DNA of 64,000 bases from Rostratula benghalensis (GCA_013399305.1 VXAI01000165.1:930360-994359), one strand, 5' to 3'; counted from the first letter of the stretch, positions 1-13,211 are shown. The notes: generated by a model not told the origin, from the sequence alone. Numbers and translations are program-made.

Positions 1-459
1 GTTACTGGGTATGTAGCCCTGACTCAGGGCTAGCAACAAATTGGAGACCTCCTTATCCAGGCAATATCTAGCACATGTGTTGAAGTACAGTAGATGAGAT
101 GTTTCCAGCTGGTTGCACGTTTTGTGGAGCAGCTCACAGCTCAGACTTTATTTTGTGCTTTTTCTTCTTGATTACAGCTTGTGTCACTGCTGGTCTAAGT
201 CATCAAATAAGTACATTATTTAGAGAATCAGCTGTGAGAATGAACCAAGAAATATTTGTAATTTTAGTGAACCTGGATTAGAAAAACATACTGGGAATGG
301 TTGAGTAAGCATTAGCATGGTACACACATGTTGTTAATTTCCACATATTAGGATGCTATTTAATTTAGTTAAGGGGCTGAGGCCCATGCAAGAAGCTGCT
401 CATCATGTGGTCTGATTCTGCATGCTAGAGCCTGCATGGAGATGCCTATAACTTGCTTA
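1..459. other. Intergenic, nothing recognised
   Basis: AT-rich sequence with no coding frame of note and no repeat that I recognise. Confidence 0.6.
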
Positions 460-1020
460 TAGAATCACAGAAAGGTATGGGATTGGACGGAACCTCTGGA
501 GATCACCTAGTCCAACATCCTGCAAAGCAGGTTCATCCAGAACAGGTTGCACAGGAACTTGTCCAGGCAGGTTTTAAACATCTCCAGAGACAGAGATTCC
601 ACCATCTCTCTGGGTAGCCCCTTCCAGGGCTCTGCCACCCTCAAAGTGAAGAAGTTCCTCCTCATGTTTAGATGGAACTTCCCATGTTCAGGTTTGTGCC
701 CAGTACCTCACTGGGCACCACTGAAAAAAGACTGACCCCTTCTTCTTGACAGCCACCCTTTAAGCATCTATAGGTGTTGATCAAATCCCCCCCTCAACCT
801 TCTCTTCTCCAGATTAAAAAGACCCAAGTCCCTCAGTCTTTCCTTGTCAAAGAGATGTTCCAGGCCCCTAATCATGTTTGTGGTCCTCTGCTGTATGCTC
901 TCCAGCAATTCCCTGTCCTTTGTGAACCTTCCTGAGCCTCAAACTGGACAGTGCTCCAGATGGAGCTTCACCAGGGCAGTGTAGAGGGGCAGGATAACCT
1001 CCTTTGACCTGATGGTTACA
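460..1020 (-). mobile_element. CR1 LINE 3' fragment
   Basis: Left end is the element's 3' tail (AGAATCACAG). It then carries the subfamily wording with CACAGGAAC, TCTCCAGAGA and CTCTGGGTAGCC. It ends near CTTTGACCTG, the usual position of a 5' truncation. Confidence 0.9.
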
Positions 1021-2013
1021 AGCCATATCCTGTAACCAAGCGGAAGAACAAGAAAATGCATAAATATGGAAACTGAATTTTGCATCAGCAAATCTGCAAA
1101 AACCTGGGAAAAAAAGGAAAACATAAATCCTTACCGTCCATCCTTTACAGATGAGCAGGCCATGAACAAATACACAGGAGATATCCTGAGGGCACCTAGC
1201 AACACTGAGAGTGGTATCCAATGCATAATGGTGAGTACAACCTTGCTTTGAAGTTCTGAAAACAAATAAGCAAGATCATCCATCTGCCCACCAGCCTGGA
1301 ACTGTGGCCAAAAGCCAAAATGCATAAAGCATCTATTTTCCACTAAATGCAAAAGAGATTTTTAAGGCTGTAAAAAGGATGAGGTCGGGATGACCTGAAG
1401 GCCTGGAAGATCAGCATCTTCCCAGAGTGTCTTCTTCAGCTTCAAACTTTCTCTGAGTATTTCCATCTAGGCTATAGGTCAGTATGTACCTTCTTTCTGC
1501 TATGGCCCCTCCTAACCATCCTCAGAGGTACAATGCTCTCAACATCTTGGTGCTTCAGTTATTGTAACTCTCTTTACTCTCATTCTAACAAGTACAAAAT
1601 GAAAAATTTTTGCCACTCATTACATGGTTTTAAATGATTTTAACTACCTCTCCCAAATTTATATACCAACAGGAGCTTCTCATTTATTAGCTCATGATTG
1701 AAATCAATCTGATTGTCTTACCTTGGGCCTCTTTTCAAGTTAGGCTGGCACTATCTTTTGGGTTGGGTCTAAAAGTTCAGATTCCACCTGCAGTTGAGGT
1801 ATTTGCTATGTTATAGATCTTTAATCAAATCATTATATATGGACCCAGAAGATATGGTTCAGTTCCCGGTATGTCCTTCTTGAGAGATTCCACTCTGTTC
1901 TTCACTTCCAGCACAATACACAGGAGAATAACCCTTTTTGTCCAATATTTTTAACCACTTATGTCAGTTATGCCTGTTTAGTCCATGTTTGTAGAATATC
2001 TTACAAAGAAAAG
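1021..2013. other. Intergenic, nothing recognised
   Basis: AT-rich. Open frames on the minus strand at its left end start in or run into the neighbouring CR1 copy and show no known domain. Confidence 0.5.
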
Positions 2014-2255
2014 CCCTGAAGTTATGCCAGGGGAGGTTTAGGATGGATATTTGGAACAGTTTCTTCACTGAAAGGGTTGTCAAGCATTGGAACAGGCTGC
2101 CCAGTGAAGTGGTGGAATCACCTGGAGATACTTAAAAAGATGGGAAGACATGCTGCTGAAGGACAGTGGTGGACTTGGCAGTCTTAGGTTAATGGTTGAA
2201 CTCAATGCTTGTAAAGGTGCCTTTCAACCTAGACTATTCTATGATCCTGTGAAGT
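2014..2255 (+). mobile_element. CR1 LINE 3' fragment
   Basis: Reads GGATGGATATTTGGAACAG, TTCTTCACTGAAAGGGTTGT and AACAGGCTGCCCAGTGAAGT, then the 3' end CTATTCTATGATCC. This older subfamily recurs at 32500 and 48770. Confidence 0.85.
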
Positions 2256-3231
2256 CTTGAGACCCTACCAGGACCTAAACAGAAATGATGGGTTTTGGGA
2301 AAACAAATACTAAATTATCAATGAGGATTTCCCAATGATGCCAGCTCTCTGGGTGCAGAAATGTTTTTAGAAATACTGAAAACCTGTAAGTCATGGTAGA
2401 TACACTAAAGTAAATAATGGAGGCCTATTCATGCTGTCATATGGGGCTGGAGCAGAGAACATCAGACTCCTGAGGTCCTTTGCCCTGAAGTTCAGTGGAA
2501 GAAATCCAGATCCCCTGAGCAAGAGAAAAAGATATTGCCAATAGCAGTCTGGACACACTGCACATGTGTGTTCTTCATACCCTCTCCAATTATTCAACAG
2601 GAACAGTTAGTAATTCTGAGCCTGGGGATATTTTTGGGAGTATGTGTATTTGTACTTTATTTACTCACTTTTTTTTTTTTTCCACTCATAATCTGATCAT
2701 CTTCATGTTCTGGGGAAAAAAAAAAAAAGAAAAAAAAAGCCCCGTTGCAAACAATTATTGCCCCACACAGTCAAGATTGTTTTCATTTACTACATTACAG
2801 CACAGACGAGTCGGAAAAGGAGTCTTAGTCATGAATCTAACACCGCATGAAGGGAAATTCCTGGGGAGTGAATGAGCACAACAATATCTCAACATCTCTC
2901 TTTTCTTTTTTTTTTTTTCTTTTCTGAGCACTCTACATGTAAACGTCCGCTAAAGCTTTTTTAATGATTTGTCATCGTTGTAGTCTGAAGTCAGCACTTC
3001 ACATGCAGCGATTCTCCTCTGCATGGAGTTAACCTGTGTTGACTTTACCTTTCCAGTGTCATGATGAGGTGGATTTTTTGTTGGGAGCAGAAAAAGGACA
3101 AGATTTCCCCACCACCTTACCCTGGCTCAGTATTGGTAAGAGACAGCTCAAAAACTGCTAATGAAGTGATTGCCTTGCCTCCAGACAGGTTCCTGATTCA
3201 CATGGGGACTGGATTTACTCGTGGTTAATCA
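2256..3231. other. Intergenic with poly(T) and poly(A) tracts
   Basis: Contains T- and A-rich runs near 2670, 2717 and 2905. No gene or dispersed element is recognised. Confidence 0.5.
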
Positions 3232-3957
3232 AGCACAAATCCAGGCTGGGCACGGAATGGCTTGAGATCAGCCCTGAGGAGAAGGACTTGGGGGTGGTGG
3301 TGGATGAGAAGCTCCACATGAGCTGGCAACATGTGCTGGCAACCTAGAAAGCCCCCATCATCCTGGGTTGATTCCCAGCAGCGTGGCCAGCAGGGCAACA
3401 GGGTGAGGGGATTCTGCCCCTCTGTTCCACTCTGGGGAAACCCCTCCAGTGCTGCCTCCAGCTCTGGGGCCTCAGCACAGCAGAGACATGGACCTGTTGG
3501 AACAGGGCCAGAGGAGGCCACAAAGATGCTGGGAGGGCTGGAGCCCTTCCGCTGTGAGGACAGAATGAGAGAGTTGGGGAGGTTCAGCCTGGAGAAGAGA
3601 AGGCTTCAGGGAGACCTTAGATCCCCTTCAAGTCCTTAAAGGGGCACCAGGAGAGATGGGGAGGGACTTCTTGATCAAGGAGGGGAGCCATAGGATGACA
3701 GGGAACAGTTTTAAACTGAAAGAGGGAGGATGTAGACTACATATGAGGAAGAAATTATTTGCTCTGAGGGTGGTGAGAGCCTGGCCCATGTTGCCCAGAG
3801 AAGCTGTGGCTGCCCCATCCCTGGAGGGGTTCAAGACCAGTTTGGACAGGCTCTTGAGCAACCTGGTTTAGTGGAAGGCGTCCCTGTCCATGGCAAGGAG
3901 GGGTGAACTCCATGAGCTGAGTTGAACTTCCAACCCTAACCCTTTTATGTTTCTATC
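3232..3957 (+). mobile_element. CR1 LINE fragment, ~725 bp
   Basis: Starts inside the reverse transcriptase 3' coding end (GGACTTGGGGGTGGTGGTGG, GATGAGAAGCTCCACATGAG) and continues through GGAGGGGTTCAAGACCAG to a degenerate tail near 3957. Frames across it are broken. Confidence 0.93.
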
Positions 3958-4475
3958 TATTAGCCTGACAGTGAAACTTGGCCAGTATAAAGATTGTTAT
4001 CAAGCCTTGACATGTCTTCCTCCATAGGAAGAAAAGCTTTAAATGATTTAAGCAAATGGTTCTGGGAAATGCTGCAGGAAATAAGTTATCAATAGTACAC
4101 TGCAGATAGTCCAGTGCCCGATCTTTGCTCTTCATTTCTATATCTGCAGCTCATTAAGAGCAAGAATGGCAAAACAGGTCCTCTGGGGAAATCTTGAGGA
4201 TATGTTTATTAAAGAAAACATGAAAAATAGGGCTTCCTAAATCTCTCACTATCCCCATTCAAAATTATTAAGGTGGAAAGCAAAGCTCAAATACCACTGG
4301 AACCTCTCAGATGTACGCTTCTATGGTTTCATATTTCATCCTTCTGACTTCTTAAGCACTACTGCAAATTAACCAATAAATAACCATATCTAACACAGTA
4401 CATACCACTTCTGAACACCCCAGGGCCTTGACAGTGGTAACAGCAGTTGTCACTTTTAAGCCATTCGTTGTATTC
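3958..4475. other. Intergenic, nothing recognised
   Basis: AT-rich single-copy-looking DNA between two CR1 fragments of opposite orientation. Confidence 0.5.
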
Positions 4476-5170
4476 ACAGAATGAAATGGGGTTGGAATGG
4501 ACCTCTAGAGATCATTTAGTCCAACCCCCTGCCAAAGCAGGTCCACCCAGAGCAGGTTGCACAGGAATGTGTCCAGGCAGGTTTTGAATGTCTAGAGAGA
4601 AGGAGATTCCACCACCTCTCTGGGCAGCCTCTTCCAGAGCTCTGCCACCCTCAAAGTGAAGATGTTTTTCCTCATATTGAGATGGAACTTCCCATGGTCA
4701 AGTTGGTTCCCATTTTCTCTTGTCCTCTCACTGAGCACCAATGAAAAAAAAGACTCTCCCCCTCCCACCCTTGAAGTATTTCCAGGTGTTGATCAGATTC
4801 TCCCTCAGTCTTCTCTTCTCCAGATTAAAAAGACCCAAATCTCTCAACCTTGTCCTTGTCCAGGACTCTAATATTCTTTGCGGTCCTCTCCTGGACCCTC
4901 TCCAGCAAGTCTTTGTCCTTCCTGAACTGGGGAGCCCAGAACTGGACACAGTGCTCCAAATGGAGCCTCACCAGGGCAGAGTAGAAGGGTAGGATGACCT
5001 CCCTCAACCCACTGGTCACACTCTTCCTGATGCCCTCCAGATTGCCCTTGGCCTTCTAGTCCACCAGGGCCCATTGCTGGCTCATGGTCATCCTGTTGTC
5101 CACCAGGACTCCCAGGTCTTTTTCCTCAGAGCTGCTCTCCAGCCGGTCAGCCCCCAACCTGTAAGAGCAT
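4476..5170 (-). mobile_element. CR1 LINE fragment, ~695 bp
   Basis: 3' end at left (CACAGAATGAAATGGGGTTGG). It extends into the reverse transcriptase end (CACCAGGACTCCCAGGTCTT, CTGCTCTCCAGCCGGTCAGC). Confidence 0.92.
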
Positions 5171-5581
5171 GGATGTCATTCCACTAACCACATTGACCCT
5201 CGGGGGAAGGTGGACCCATTCTAAAAATGGGAAATAGAGGCATAGACAAGGCTGGGATCAGTCTGATCAAAACCATCCTAGGGCTGGACTCTGCTCTCTC
5301 CTTGTCATGAGAGGGGAGACACTCCTGGGCTGCGATTCACTTTCTTGGGAAGCAGATGTCTAAAACAACTGAGACGAATCGCAACCTAAAAGTTCCCAAT
5401 CCTCTCTACTGACTGTAAAGGGAGTCATGGGCGACTCGATCATGTACAGACATTGGCACAATGTGTGTTTAAAGCTATTTGTGAGGAATCACATCTTTTG
5501 TGGCTTGCCGAAGACCTGACAGCCATTTAGCTGCTGCAGCAAAGTCTAAGCTCTTTTTTAAATGACATTTCTTTAACAAAG

Positions 5582-5611
5582 ATAAAATAAAATAAAATAA
5601 AATAAAATAAA
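5582..5611. repeat. (TAAAA)n microsatellite at gap edge
   Basis: Six tandem pentamers run straight into the N gap at 5612, so the repeat is probably longer and caused the assembly break. Confidence 0.85.
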
Positions 5612-5689
5612 NNNNNNNNNNNNNNNNNNNNNNNNNNNNNNNNNNNNNNNNNNNNNNNNNNNNNNNNNNNNNNNNNNNNNNNNNNNNNN
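5612..5689. other. Assembly gap (N)
   Basis: 78 undetermined bases next to a pentanucleotide repeat. Confidence 0.99.
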
Positions 5690-8600
5690 TGTACATATAA
5701 CTGGTACTCCAGTCTGAGGTCTGACTACTTAATCTGACTCAGACTCTGTTATTTGTCATTTTTAAATCACTGTAGCAACAGGAAGTCAATACATTGTGGA
5801 CTGCAGGATGTGTAGCAACTTTCTGCTGCAATAGGATTGTCAGTCACAATAAAAACCCCGGGGGATGCATGGGGGATCAGGCTCTTGCTTTGTGTACACA
5901 GTACACAGGCGACACGAGTGCTTTCACATCCCACCTTATGTTGAACAAAGCATGGAAGCCTGAAATGCCACGAGTGGAAAACCTGACCCAAAATATCCTG
6001 CAATTAGTCCTTTGTGTTACTTTTTCTTCCCACAGTTACTGCTGCAATTCTGAATTCAAAACAGCAGTGGGGCAGCTGGAGTGCTCCTGGCAGGAGGAAC
6101 GTGAATCTGACAAATCCCCATGGACTGGAGGCTTGGAAGAAATGGTATCACCTCTAGAGACCGGATCCAAACCACACCCAGCCCTACCAGTGCTACGAGC
6201 TGTGGGTTTTGGGAGAAAGGCGGTGGTAGGAAAATGATATTATCATCTGCAGGTGGCTCATTGTCCTGCGTTTGGTGGTCTCAACAGTTTCAACAGGTTT
6301 CAACAGTGGCCAGGAGCCTATGAGAAAAATAATCACCACAGCTGATGCTCTTCTGAGGCAGCTTGCACTTGCAAAAGATGAATAAGAACTGCTTGGACCT
6401 GTACTCGTATCCTTAGAGATAGCTCAGAGACTGCTTTTTCTTTTTCATGGGGAGGCTCCAGCAGGAGCTCTTAGAGCATGGAGAGCTCTAAGAGATGGTG
6501 GAATTGGCAACATCTCTCTATTGAAACAACCAGAAAGCTTGACATGGCAGAGTGGGTCCTTCATCTGAAATAAGAAGATGGAAAACACTCCATGAGGAGA
6601 TTTTTTTTTCTCACCCTGGTATGATCTCTGCTCTTTGCTCTGATGGACCTGGCTGGGTTCAGGCCAGGATGGGGAGCGATGCTCAAGTGCTGCTTGATTT
6701 CTTATGCTACGATTTCTAAGGCATCTATACCAACCCCTACACTATGGACACACAAAAGAGTCAATCAACACAACTGTATCTTATGGTTGGTTGCCTTTCC
6801 TGCAGGTGTCTTTGCCACAGCTTTTGTGGTCAAACTCCTTGCTAAAACTACATTCCTTTGTAAGGGATGACAACTACCATTTATGTCTTTTACAAGCCCC
6901 TGAAGCATTTGGGTCTGCTTCAGTGATTCTTTACAGTCTTCAGTTTGGCAACTCTGTTTTACAGTGAAATTTTCAGGCAAATGAGTCAAAACTGGATGGC
7001 TACAACCATATTTAGGCTTTCTGAGAAATGTGATCTCATTCAGATAAGTGTCAAGAATTTTTCTGTGTCAATGGAAAGCAGGGGTGCTCAGCACCTTTGA
7101 AATATTATCAGACTTGAAGTGTCTAAATATAGGTGTCAAAGGCTAATTTAAGAACATGGTTTTAAAATGTTAACCTAGGAAATTCTGTGGTTTAAGTTTT
7201 CTTCCCCTTGCATATCTACAGAACGTAAAAGGTGCAGTGCAACTATCAAACACTTGAGATTTTGAATACTTCACCGACCAAGCAGTTGCATTTCAGTAGC
7301 ACTGACATGGTTGTTCAAGTTAGATTTAATGTCATATATATGCTGTCCCATTGCATTTGTAGGGAAGCTTGTTCTAAATAATTTTTTTTAAATCACTATT
7401 TTAAGTACCTATTGTGGGTAATGTCCTATGCATTCCTTCAAGCTGCAACTCATGTTTTTACTTTTCTTGTGTAATAAAGCTAGAGTAAACAAATATGTAC
7501 AAATATATCCACATCCCTTACACCAGTTTTCAAAAGTAGAGAATGTTATTTTTGGTTAAGAAGTCATTTAACCAAGACATATGATGAACTTTCACTGAAT
7601 GACACGAATTTACATTCTCAATTTAATTTAACATCCTGTCCTGTATTTTTCTTGGGAAATACTCAGAAGAGCATTGGGATCATCTGGGACAAAAAAAAAA
7701 CCTCAAAAACCAACAACCTAACAGAATCTCTCAAAATTTACCCTTCTCCTAAACAGCAACATATCACACAAGAGAATGTTTAGCTCAAGATGTAGGTTTT
7801 GAACTCCAGGACGTGTTTTCTTCTGTATTGGAGAAACAAACTGAAAGAAACGCAGCTTCCTTACCAGTTGCTTATTGAAATCTCATTAAAAATGTTTCAG
7901 TTCTCATTTATTTCTAGCCAATAATTCTCGTATATGGTCTCATTATCAGTAAGAAAATAAGGGGTTGGGGGAAAGATTTTTCTGACGCATAAATTTAATT
8001 ATCTCATTTTAGGATCAGTTATACATTTTAACAATGTTCTTTATAAATAACTGTGTCTTTTATTGCTGGTATGAGTTTTCAACAACTACCTGCCGAGTTT
8101 CTGAGCATGTGTACTATCTTCAGTAAGATGACATGTTTTCCCAGGCTTAGATATCTTAAGACAAATTAAGACACGATTTACAATTTACATCATTTTTTCC
8201 AAACAACCCGTCCCATGGAAAGTCCCCAGCTGTGAAGGTTTGACAAAAAAAGTGATGAACCGCTATTTGGCAACAAACCTGACAGACCATTTTAAAATTA
8301 AACTGAAAAGAAAAGAGACAGGGGGGAATGGCAGAGACGGGGAGGGGAGGAATGCGTGGTTTAAAAAAATTAATCAGCTTATACCACCGTCTCCTCATAA
8401 GTCCAGGATCTGGTTGCATCCTTAAAAGAACCCTTACTTGCTAACAGAGTCATGCATACAAAAGGATGGCACCACACATCATGGCCACGATGATGCATCC
8501 TGGGCCTGATCCAGAGCAGGCTGGAGGTGATGGAAAGACTGTGCTTGTCTCCAAGTCAGCCTGAGATGCACAGCACATTGCAGAGCACCTCCTCACTCAG

Positions 8601-8830
8601 AAGGGTTCCCAACGAGACTGTAGCTATCATCTCTGCTCTTCTCACCAACCTCAAGTGGAGTGAAAGCTGCTGGTCATGCAACTTCCCTGGTGTATCTTAA
8701 AGCCCCCTGCTCTTCAGAGCAATTCCAACCAGAGCTCTGTGGTTGTCTATCAACTGTAGACATGTGCAGCATGATCTGCTGTGATTGAACACACCCTTGA
8801 GCTACATGATGTCTTGTGGCTGCCTCCCAC
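5690..8830. other. Intergenic, no gene recognised
   Basis: No coding frame resembles a known protein. An AATAAA at about 7474 on the plus strand follows an AT-rich stretch and could be chance. A perfect 10-bp inverted repeat lies at 6468-6494. No CR1 is seen here. Confidence 0.4.
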
Positions 8831-8962
8831 CCCTTCCCACCTAGAAGGATCTTCACCCAAGTGTTATCCCAAAACACTGTTGAGAACCCTTATTCCTCAC
8901 ATCCCTTCCCATCTAGAAGGGTCTGTACCCAGGTTTTATCCCAAAACACCTTATTCATCCTA
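8831..8962. repeat. Imperfect tandem duplication, unit ~60-72 bp
   Basis: Unit one (8831-8902) and unit two (8903-8962) both read CCCTTCCCA, CTAGAAGG, CACCC/TACCC, TTATCCCAAAACAC and TTATTC in that order. The second unit is about ten bases shorter. Confidence 0.8.
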
Positions 8963-10893
8963 TCTCTTATTCGTTGCCAAGAGGTGGGAACACATGGTGT
9001 GGCTCCAGTAGGAGGTATAGCAGCATCAGAATAGCAAAGCAAAATCAGCTGTTACCAGCTGATTCTGTAGTATGAAAAAAAATTCCTAAAAACCAAGAAC
9101 AGCAGGCAAAAGCCTAGCTGGAAGTCATTTGAATTTGTGCAACAAATGTGTCTGGCCCAGCTTTGAGTGATCTTTGAGTGATCTTTGCCCATTTGAGGTG
9201 AAAGTGTATGTGAGTCAATGGTTTGCTTAGGTGACTTGTTCTCTTCTTGTCTTGTGGTGGGAGTGCAACCCAGGGAAGTGTGGTAAGAAGGAACAATTTT
9301 GAGAAAACAAACACTTGCACAAGATTATTTCTCTTGGCAGCAATAATTTTTTTAGGAAGAAACGACTGGCCACTGCAGACACATACCAGATATCCAGCCT
9401 CCTGAAGGTTTGGAAGGGGATAGCAGGAGACCTCTGCCTAGGGACAAGCACACAGCTCAGGGCATCACTGTGTCATTTGTTTAATCTTTTTTAAGGCTGT
9501 GTGGGTTCCTATCTGTTAGGCTCTGCTTATTATTGAATGTCAGCTCTCTTTCTTTATGTTCACTTCCAGTCGAATATGGAACAGCAGCTTAAGAAACCTG
9601 ACTCCTCAGTAAAGCTTAATGTGAATCCACCCCACGCTGGAGGCTGCAAACATCCCTTAGAGGTCTCAGGGGTGAAGTTTAAGTGTTCGTTGCCTGAAGA
9701 GACCTACAACCCTGTGAGCTTCAAAAGCGTTTCATCGGGTGTGCTGCTGCAATATTCCACTGCAGCCCCTTTTGTGTGGAGAAGGACGCAGCCTCCACCA
9801 GGCACGGATATGAGACGTCCTCAGACAGGTTTTGAAAGCAAGAGCTGCTAAAAGCAATTAAAATGAAAGCTGCTTTGAGCATGCAAAGGTCACCAGGTAG
9901 GAGTGAAAGCAGAGGATGGCGTCAGGCTAGCGCAGAGGAAATGAAGAAATGGAAGCGACCTGTGTAACGGAGACCTTGTTGCTGGAGGAAACATCTCATC
10001 ATACCTCTGACTGGCATCATCTGTCTTGAAGCAGCGGGTTTTGGGGGAGTTTTTCGCCTCCAGATCTGCCAGCGAGGGGGATCGTGCTGTCTGAGACCGG
10101 CTTAGTGAGACTCTCCCTGGGCTCTATGTGTGCATGAAGGTGGCAATGGGTTTGCAAGTACGTCTTGCCATTTTCATAAACAACCGGCACCAGTTAGGGG
10201 AAGATAACAAGAAATCTTGCTGAACACTCTCACGCTGCAAGTCCTCATAGTTAGTGACAGCTGAGACAACCCTGAAAACATCTGGGCTATCGAAAGCCAT
10301 GTCCATCACACAACACATGCTGATTTTGCCTTGGAAATTTTGACCCAACACAGGACTCAGACAACTGAACTCAGGGGCAATTTGAGCTACAAAGAACCTG
10401 TAGCTTTTTTTAATGGCATTATACAGAACTAAGTTTATAGCAGCTGTTTCAAACACTAGCAAAGCAAGCCAGTAGTCTTTCTTCATCTAACAAAGACACA
10501 AATCCACAGTGCTGGTTGTTTTTACTTATTACAAGCCCAGTCCTTCCCAAATCTCAGCTCTGCCACTCCATCCTTCGTGACAGGCTGCAGAGCAGCACTG
10601 CTCACACAGCATCCAACAGCAGAACTGTCAACTGCACACCACTGATGTGTGAAGTGACACCTAAGTATTGCATCTCATGAATGGCTCGTGCTCCTCTATA
10701 ACTGCCTGGCTCCATTGTCAGGCATAAGAAGAGGATGGGATGGGGCTTGCATGAGCCACGGGTTCAGCTCCTGATGTTGCTGCAAGGATCCATGCAGACC
10801 CCAACACCTCTGGACAGACACTTCATGGCCTCAGCGTGTGTAAAGTGGGGACTTCCCCAGGGACTGCCTTGGAAGCTGTTTTTGTATGCATGC
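8963..10893. other. Intergenic, no gene recognised
   Basis: Contains a 120-codon minus-strand open frame (10124-10486) and a 104-codon plus-strand frame (9537-9851), neither resembling a known family. A short direct repeat TTTGAGTGATC lies at about 9160-9185. Confidence 0.4.
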
Positions 10894-11046
10894 TGATTCA
10901 CAGAATAATCATAGAATGGTTTAGGTTGGAAGAGACCTTAAAGCTCATCTAGTAACAACCCGCCTGCCATGGGCAGGGATATCTCCCACTGAACGAGGCT
11001 GCTTAAACCCCCATCCAACCCAGTCTTGAATACCAGCCTGGAAACC
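10894..11046 (-). mobile_element. CR1 LINE 3' fragment
   Basis: Tail ATCATAGAATGGTTTAGGTT, then GGGCAGGGATATCTCCCACT. Similarity fades after the stretch around 11046. Confidence 0.82.
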
Positions 11047-12129
11047 ACCACAAGAGGTAAAATCACCAAGGAGGTGCTCAGCAGCCTTCCAAGGCAGCAC
11101 CTCAATTGCTGGGCAGCACAAAGACACCTCAAAGTGCTGATGGTGGCTGTGTGGGGACAGCTAAGAAATGGTCCTGACCCCTTTTGTTCCACAGAACCCA
11201 GACACAGCAGAGACAATGTTGTTTTGATACCTTTTTGGGGTAGAAGATACTGAAATCCAGCCCTTGTGGGCCCCTCTCGAGCCTCCTTCACATTCTTACG
11301 GGTAAACAGAGGGGTGTTTATGCAGTGAAACTCAGTGATTTACATATAACCACAGAGCCTGAGGCTACTTGAGAAAGGTCAAAAAAACCCTTATGTTGAC
11401 CAGCAACTCCTACAAATTATTCCTGCCCACCAGAGAAGATTGGTCTTTCAGATTAAAAGACTGTGACATTTACAAACCACCACGAAGTGTAGGCTTCTTG
11501 AGAAATAATTATTCAACAGCAACTACCCAGCTATTTCAGGTCAAAGGTAAACACTCAGAAAGAGAGAAAAAGAGACTCGTGAGACTTTACAACAAGGAGG
11601 TAGGACTAGAGGGCTGGAGAGAAGCAGCCAATCAATGCACAAGCATAATTGGGCACACAGACATGCAGGTCATTTACCATGAGACGCATGCAGTGCTTTT
11701 AAGATGAAAAGCCAAGGAAATGGTGCTAAGAAAAGAGACAGATCAAGATTAATCCTTTGTGCAAAGGTAATGTGTAGCTTTGTTCTGCATCATGCACGGA
11801 GAGGTACTTGGGTAAGGCATTAAATATATACCCAAGGCCTGTCTTTTAATAGTCACAACGAAGCCCTGAGCAGTTCCCAGATATGCTGGGGTTGCTCTGG
11901 GAACGAAAACTCCAGGGTCACCAAGATTTCGGTAAATGTTGAAGAACCTTGAGTTGTGCTGGGCTCCCTGTGCAGCAGAAAAAGAAATCAATCTGCCTGC
12001 TCATTAGTGCAGCAGTTATTTCTATCCACATACCCACACTGGATCGTGTGTGGGAGAGTGCCATATCGATTGCATTTCTTATGGACTTGATTGGGTGAAG
12101 GCATCAGTGCAGCAATTTTCCCTGGCATT
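11047..12129. other. Intergenic, no gene recognised
   Basis: A 112-codon plus-strand frame (11369-11707) has ordinary composition but no motif that I know. No repeat is recognised. Confidence 0.4.
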
Positions 12130-12800
12130 TATCACAGAATCATAGGATGGTTAGAGTTGGAAGGGACCTTAAAGATCATCCAGTTCCAACCCCCCTGACA
12201 TAGGCAAGGACACCTCCCACCAGACCAGGTTGCTCAAAGCCCCATCCAACCTGGCCTTAAACACCTCCAGGGATGGGGCAGCCACAACTTTTTTGGGCAA
12301 CCTGTTCCAGTACGTCCACAGGAAAGAATTTCTTTCTGGTATCTCATCTAAATCTCCCCTCTTCCAATTTAAAACCATTACCCCTTGTCCTGTCACTACA
12401 GTCCCTGAAAAGGAGTCTCTCCCCAGCTCTCCTGTAGGCACCTTCAGATACTGGAAGGCTGCTTTGAGGTCTCCCTGGAGCCTTCTCTTCTCCAGGCTGA
12501 ACAATCCCAACTCTCTCAGCCTGTCTTCATAGCAGAGGTGCTCCATCCCTCTGATCATCTTCGTGCCCTCCGCTGGACCCATTCCAACAGGTCCATGGCC
12601 TCCCTGTGTTGTGAGGACTCCAAAGCTGGACACAGTGCTCCAGGTGGGGTCTCAGGAGAGCAGAGCAGAGGGGTAGAATCACCTCCTGTAACCTGCTGGC
12701 CACGACTCTTGATGCAGCCCAGGATGCTGTTGGCTTTCTGGGCTGCCAGTGCCCATTGCCGGCTCATGTTGAGCTTCTCATCCATGAGCACTTCACCATG
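12130..12800 (-). mobile_element. CR1 LINE fragment, ~670 bp
   Basis: Tail ATCATAGGATGGTTAGAGTT at left. It runs through CACCTCCAGGGATGGGGCAG to TGAGCTTCTCATCCATGAGC in the reverse transcriptase end. The minus-strand open frame of 154 codons across it is a remnant or chance frame of the element. Confidence 0.92.
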
Positions 12801-12974
12801 TTTACTCCAGCAGAAATTTTCATCCCCATGGAGTTGTACTGGTGTGAATCTGGGGACCAAGGGACAGAGCAACCAGCAGTCTGGGAGAAAAAACATGAAT
12901 CAAGAAGATTGGACATGAATTAAGAATATGACGTGGTTACTTAACCTTTGAACAGATCTCACTGGTGTGCTGGG

Positions 12975-13211
12975 TTTAGAAACAGAATGACAGAATGCTT
13001 TGGGTGGAAAGGGACCTTTAAGAGCCATCTAGAACAACCCCCTGTCATGGGCAGGGACGCCTTCAACTAGATCAGGTTGCTCAGAGCCCCATCCAATCTG
13101 ACCTAGAATGTTCTCAGGGATGGGGCATCTGCCATCTCTCTGGCCAGCCTAGGCCAGTGTTTCACTACCCTCCAAGTTAAAAAAAAAATCATCCTGATGT
13201 CACCTCTGAAT
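12975..13211 (-). mobile_element. CR1 LINE fragment, 3' half (interrupted copy)
   Basis: Tail ACAGAATGCTTTGGGTGGAA. It goes through CTCAGGGATGGGGCATCTGC and breaks off at CACCTCTGAAT. The continuation is found at 13738-13796, across another CR1. Confidence 0.85.

Noticed and set aside
7470..7480. AATAAA as the 3' end of an unseen plus-strand gene
   Set aside because: No upstream exon with coding character or matching splice sites; AATAAA is common by chance in AT-rich DNA.
12169..12633. 154-codon minus-strand open frame that looks conserved
   Set aside because: It lies fully inside a CR1 3' end; related frames occur at 33053-33409 and other copies. It is a retrotransposon remnant, not a host gene.
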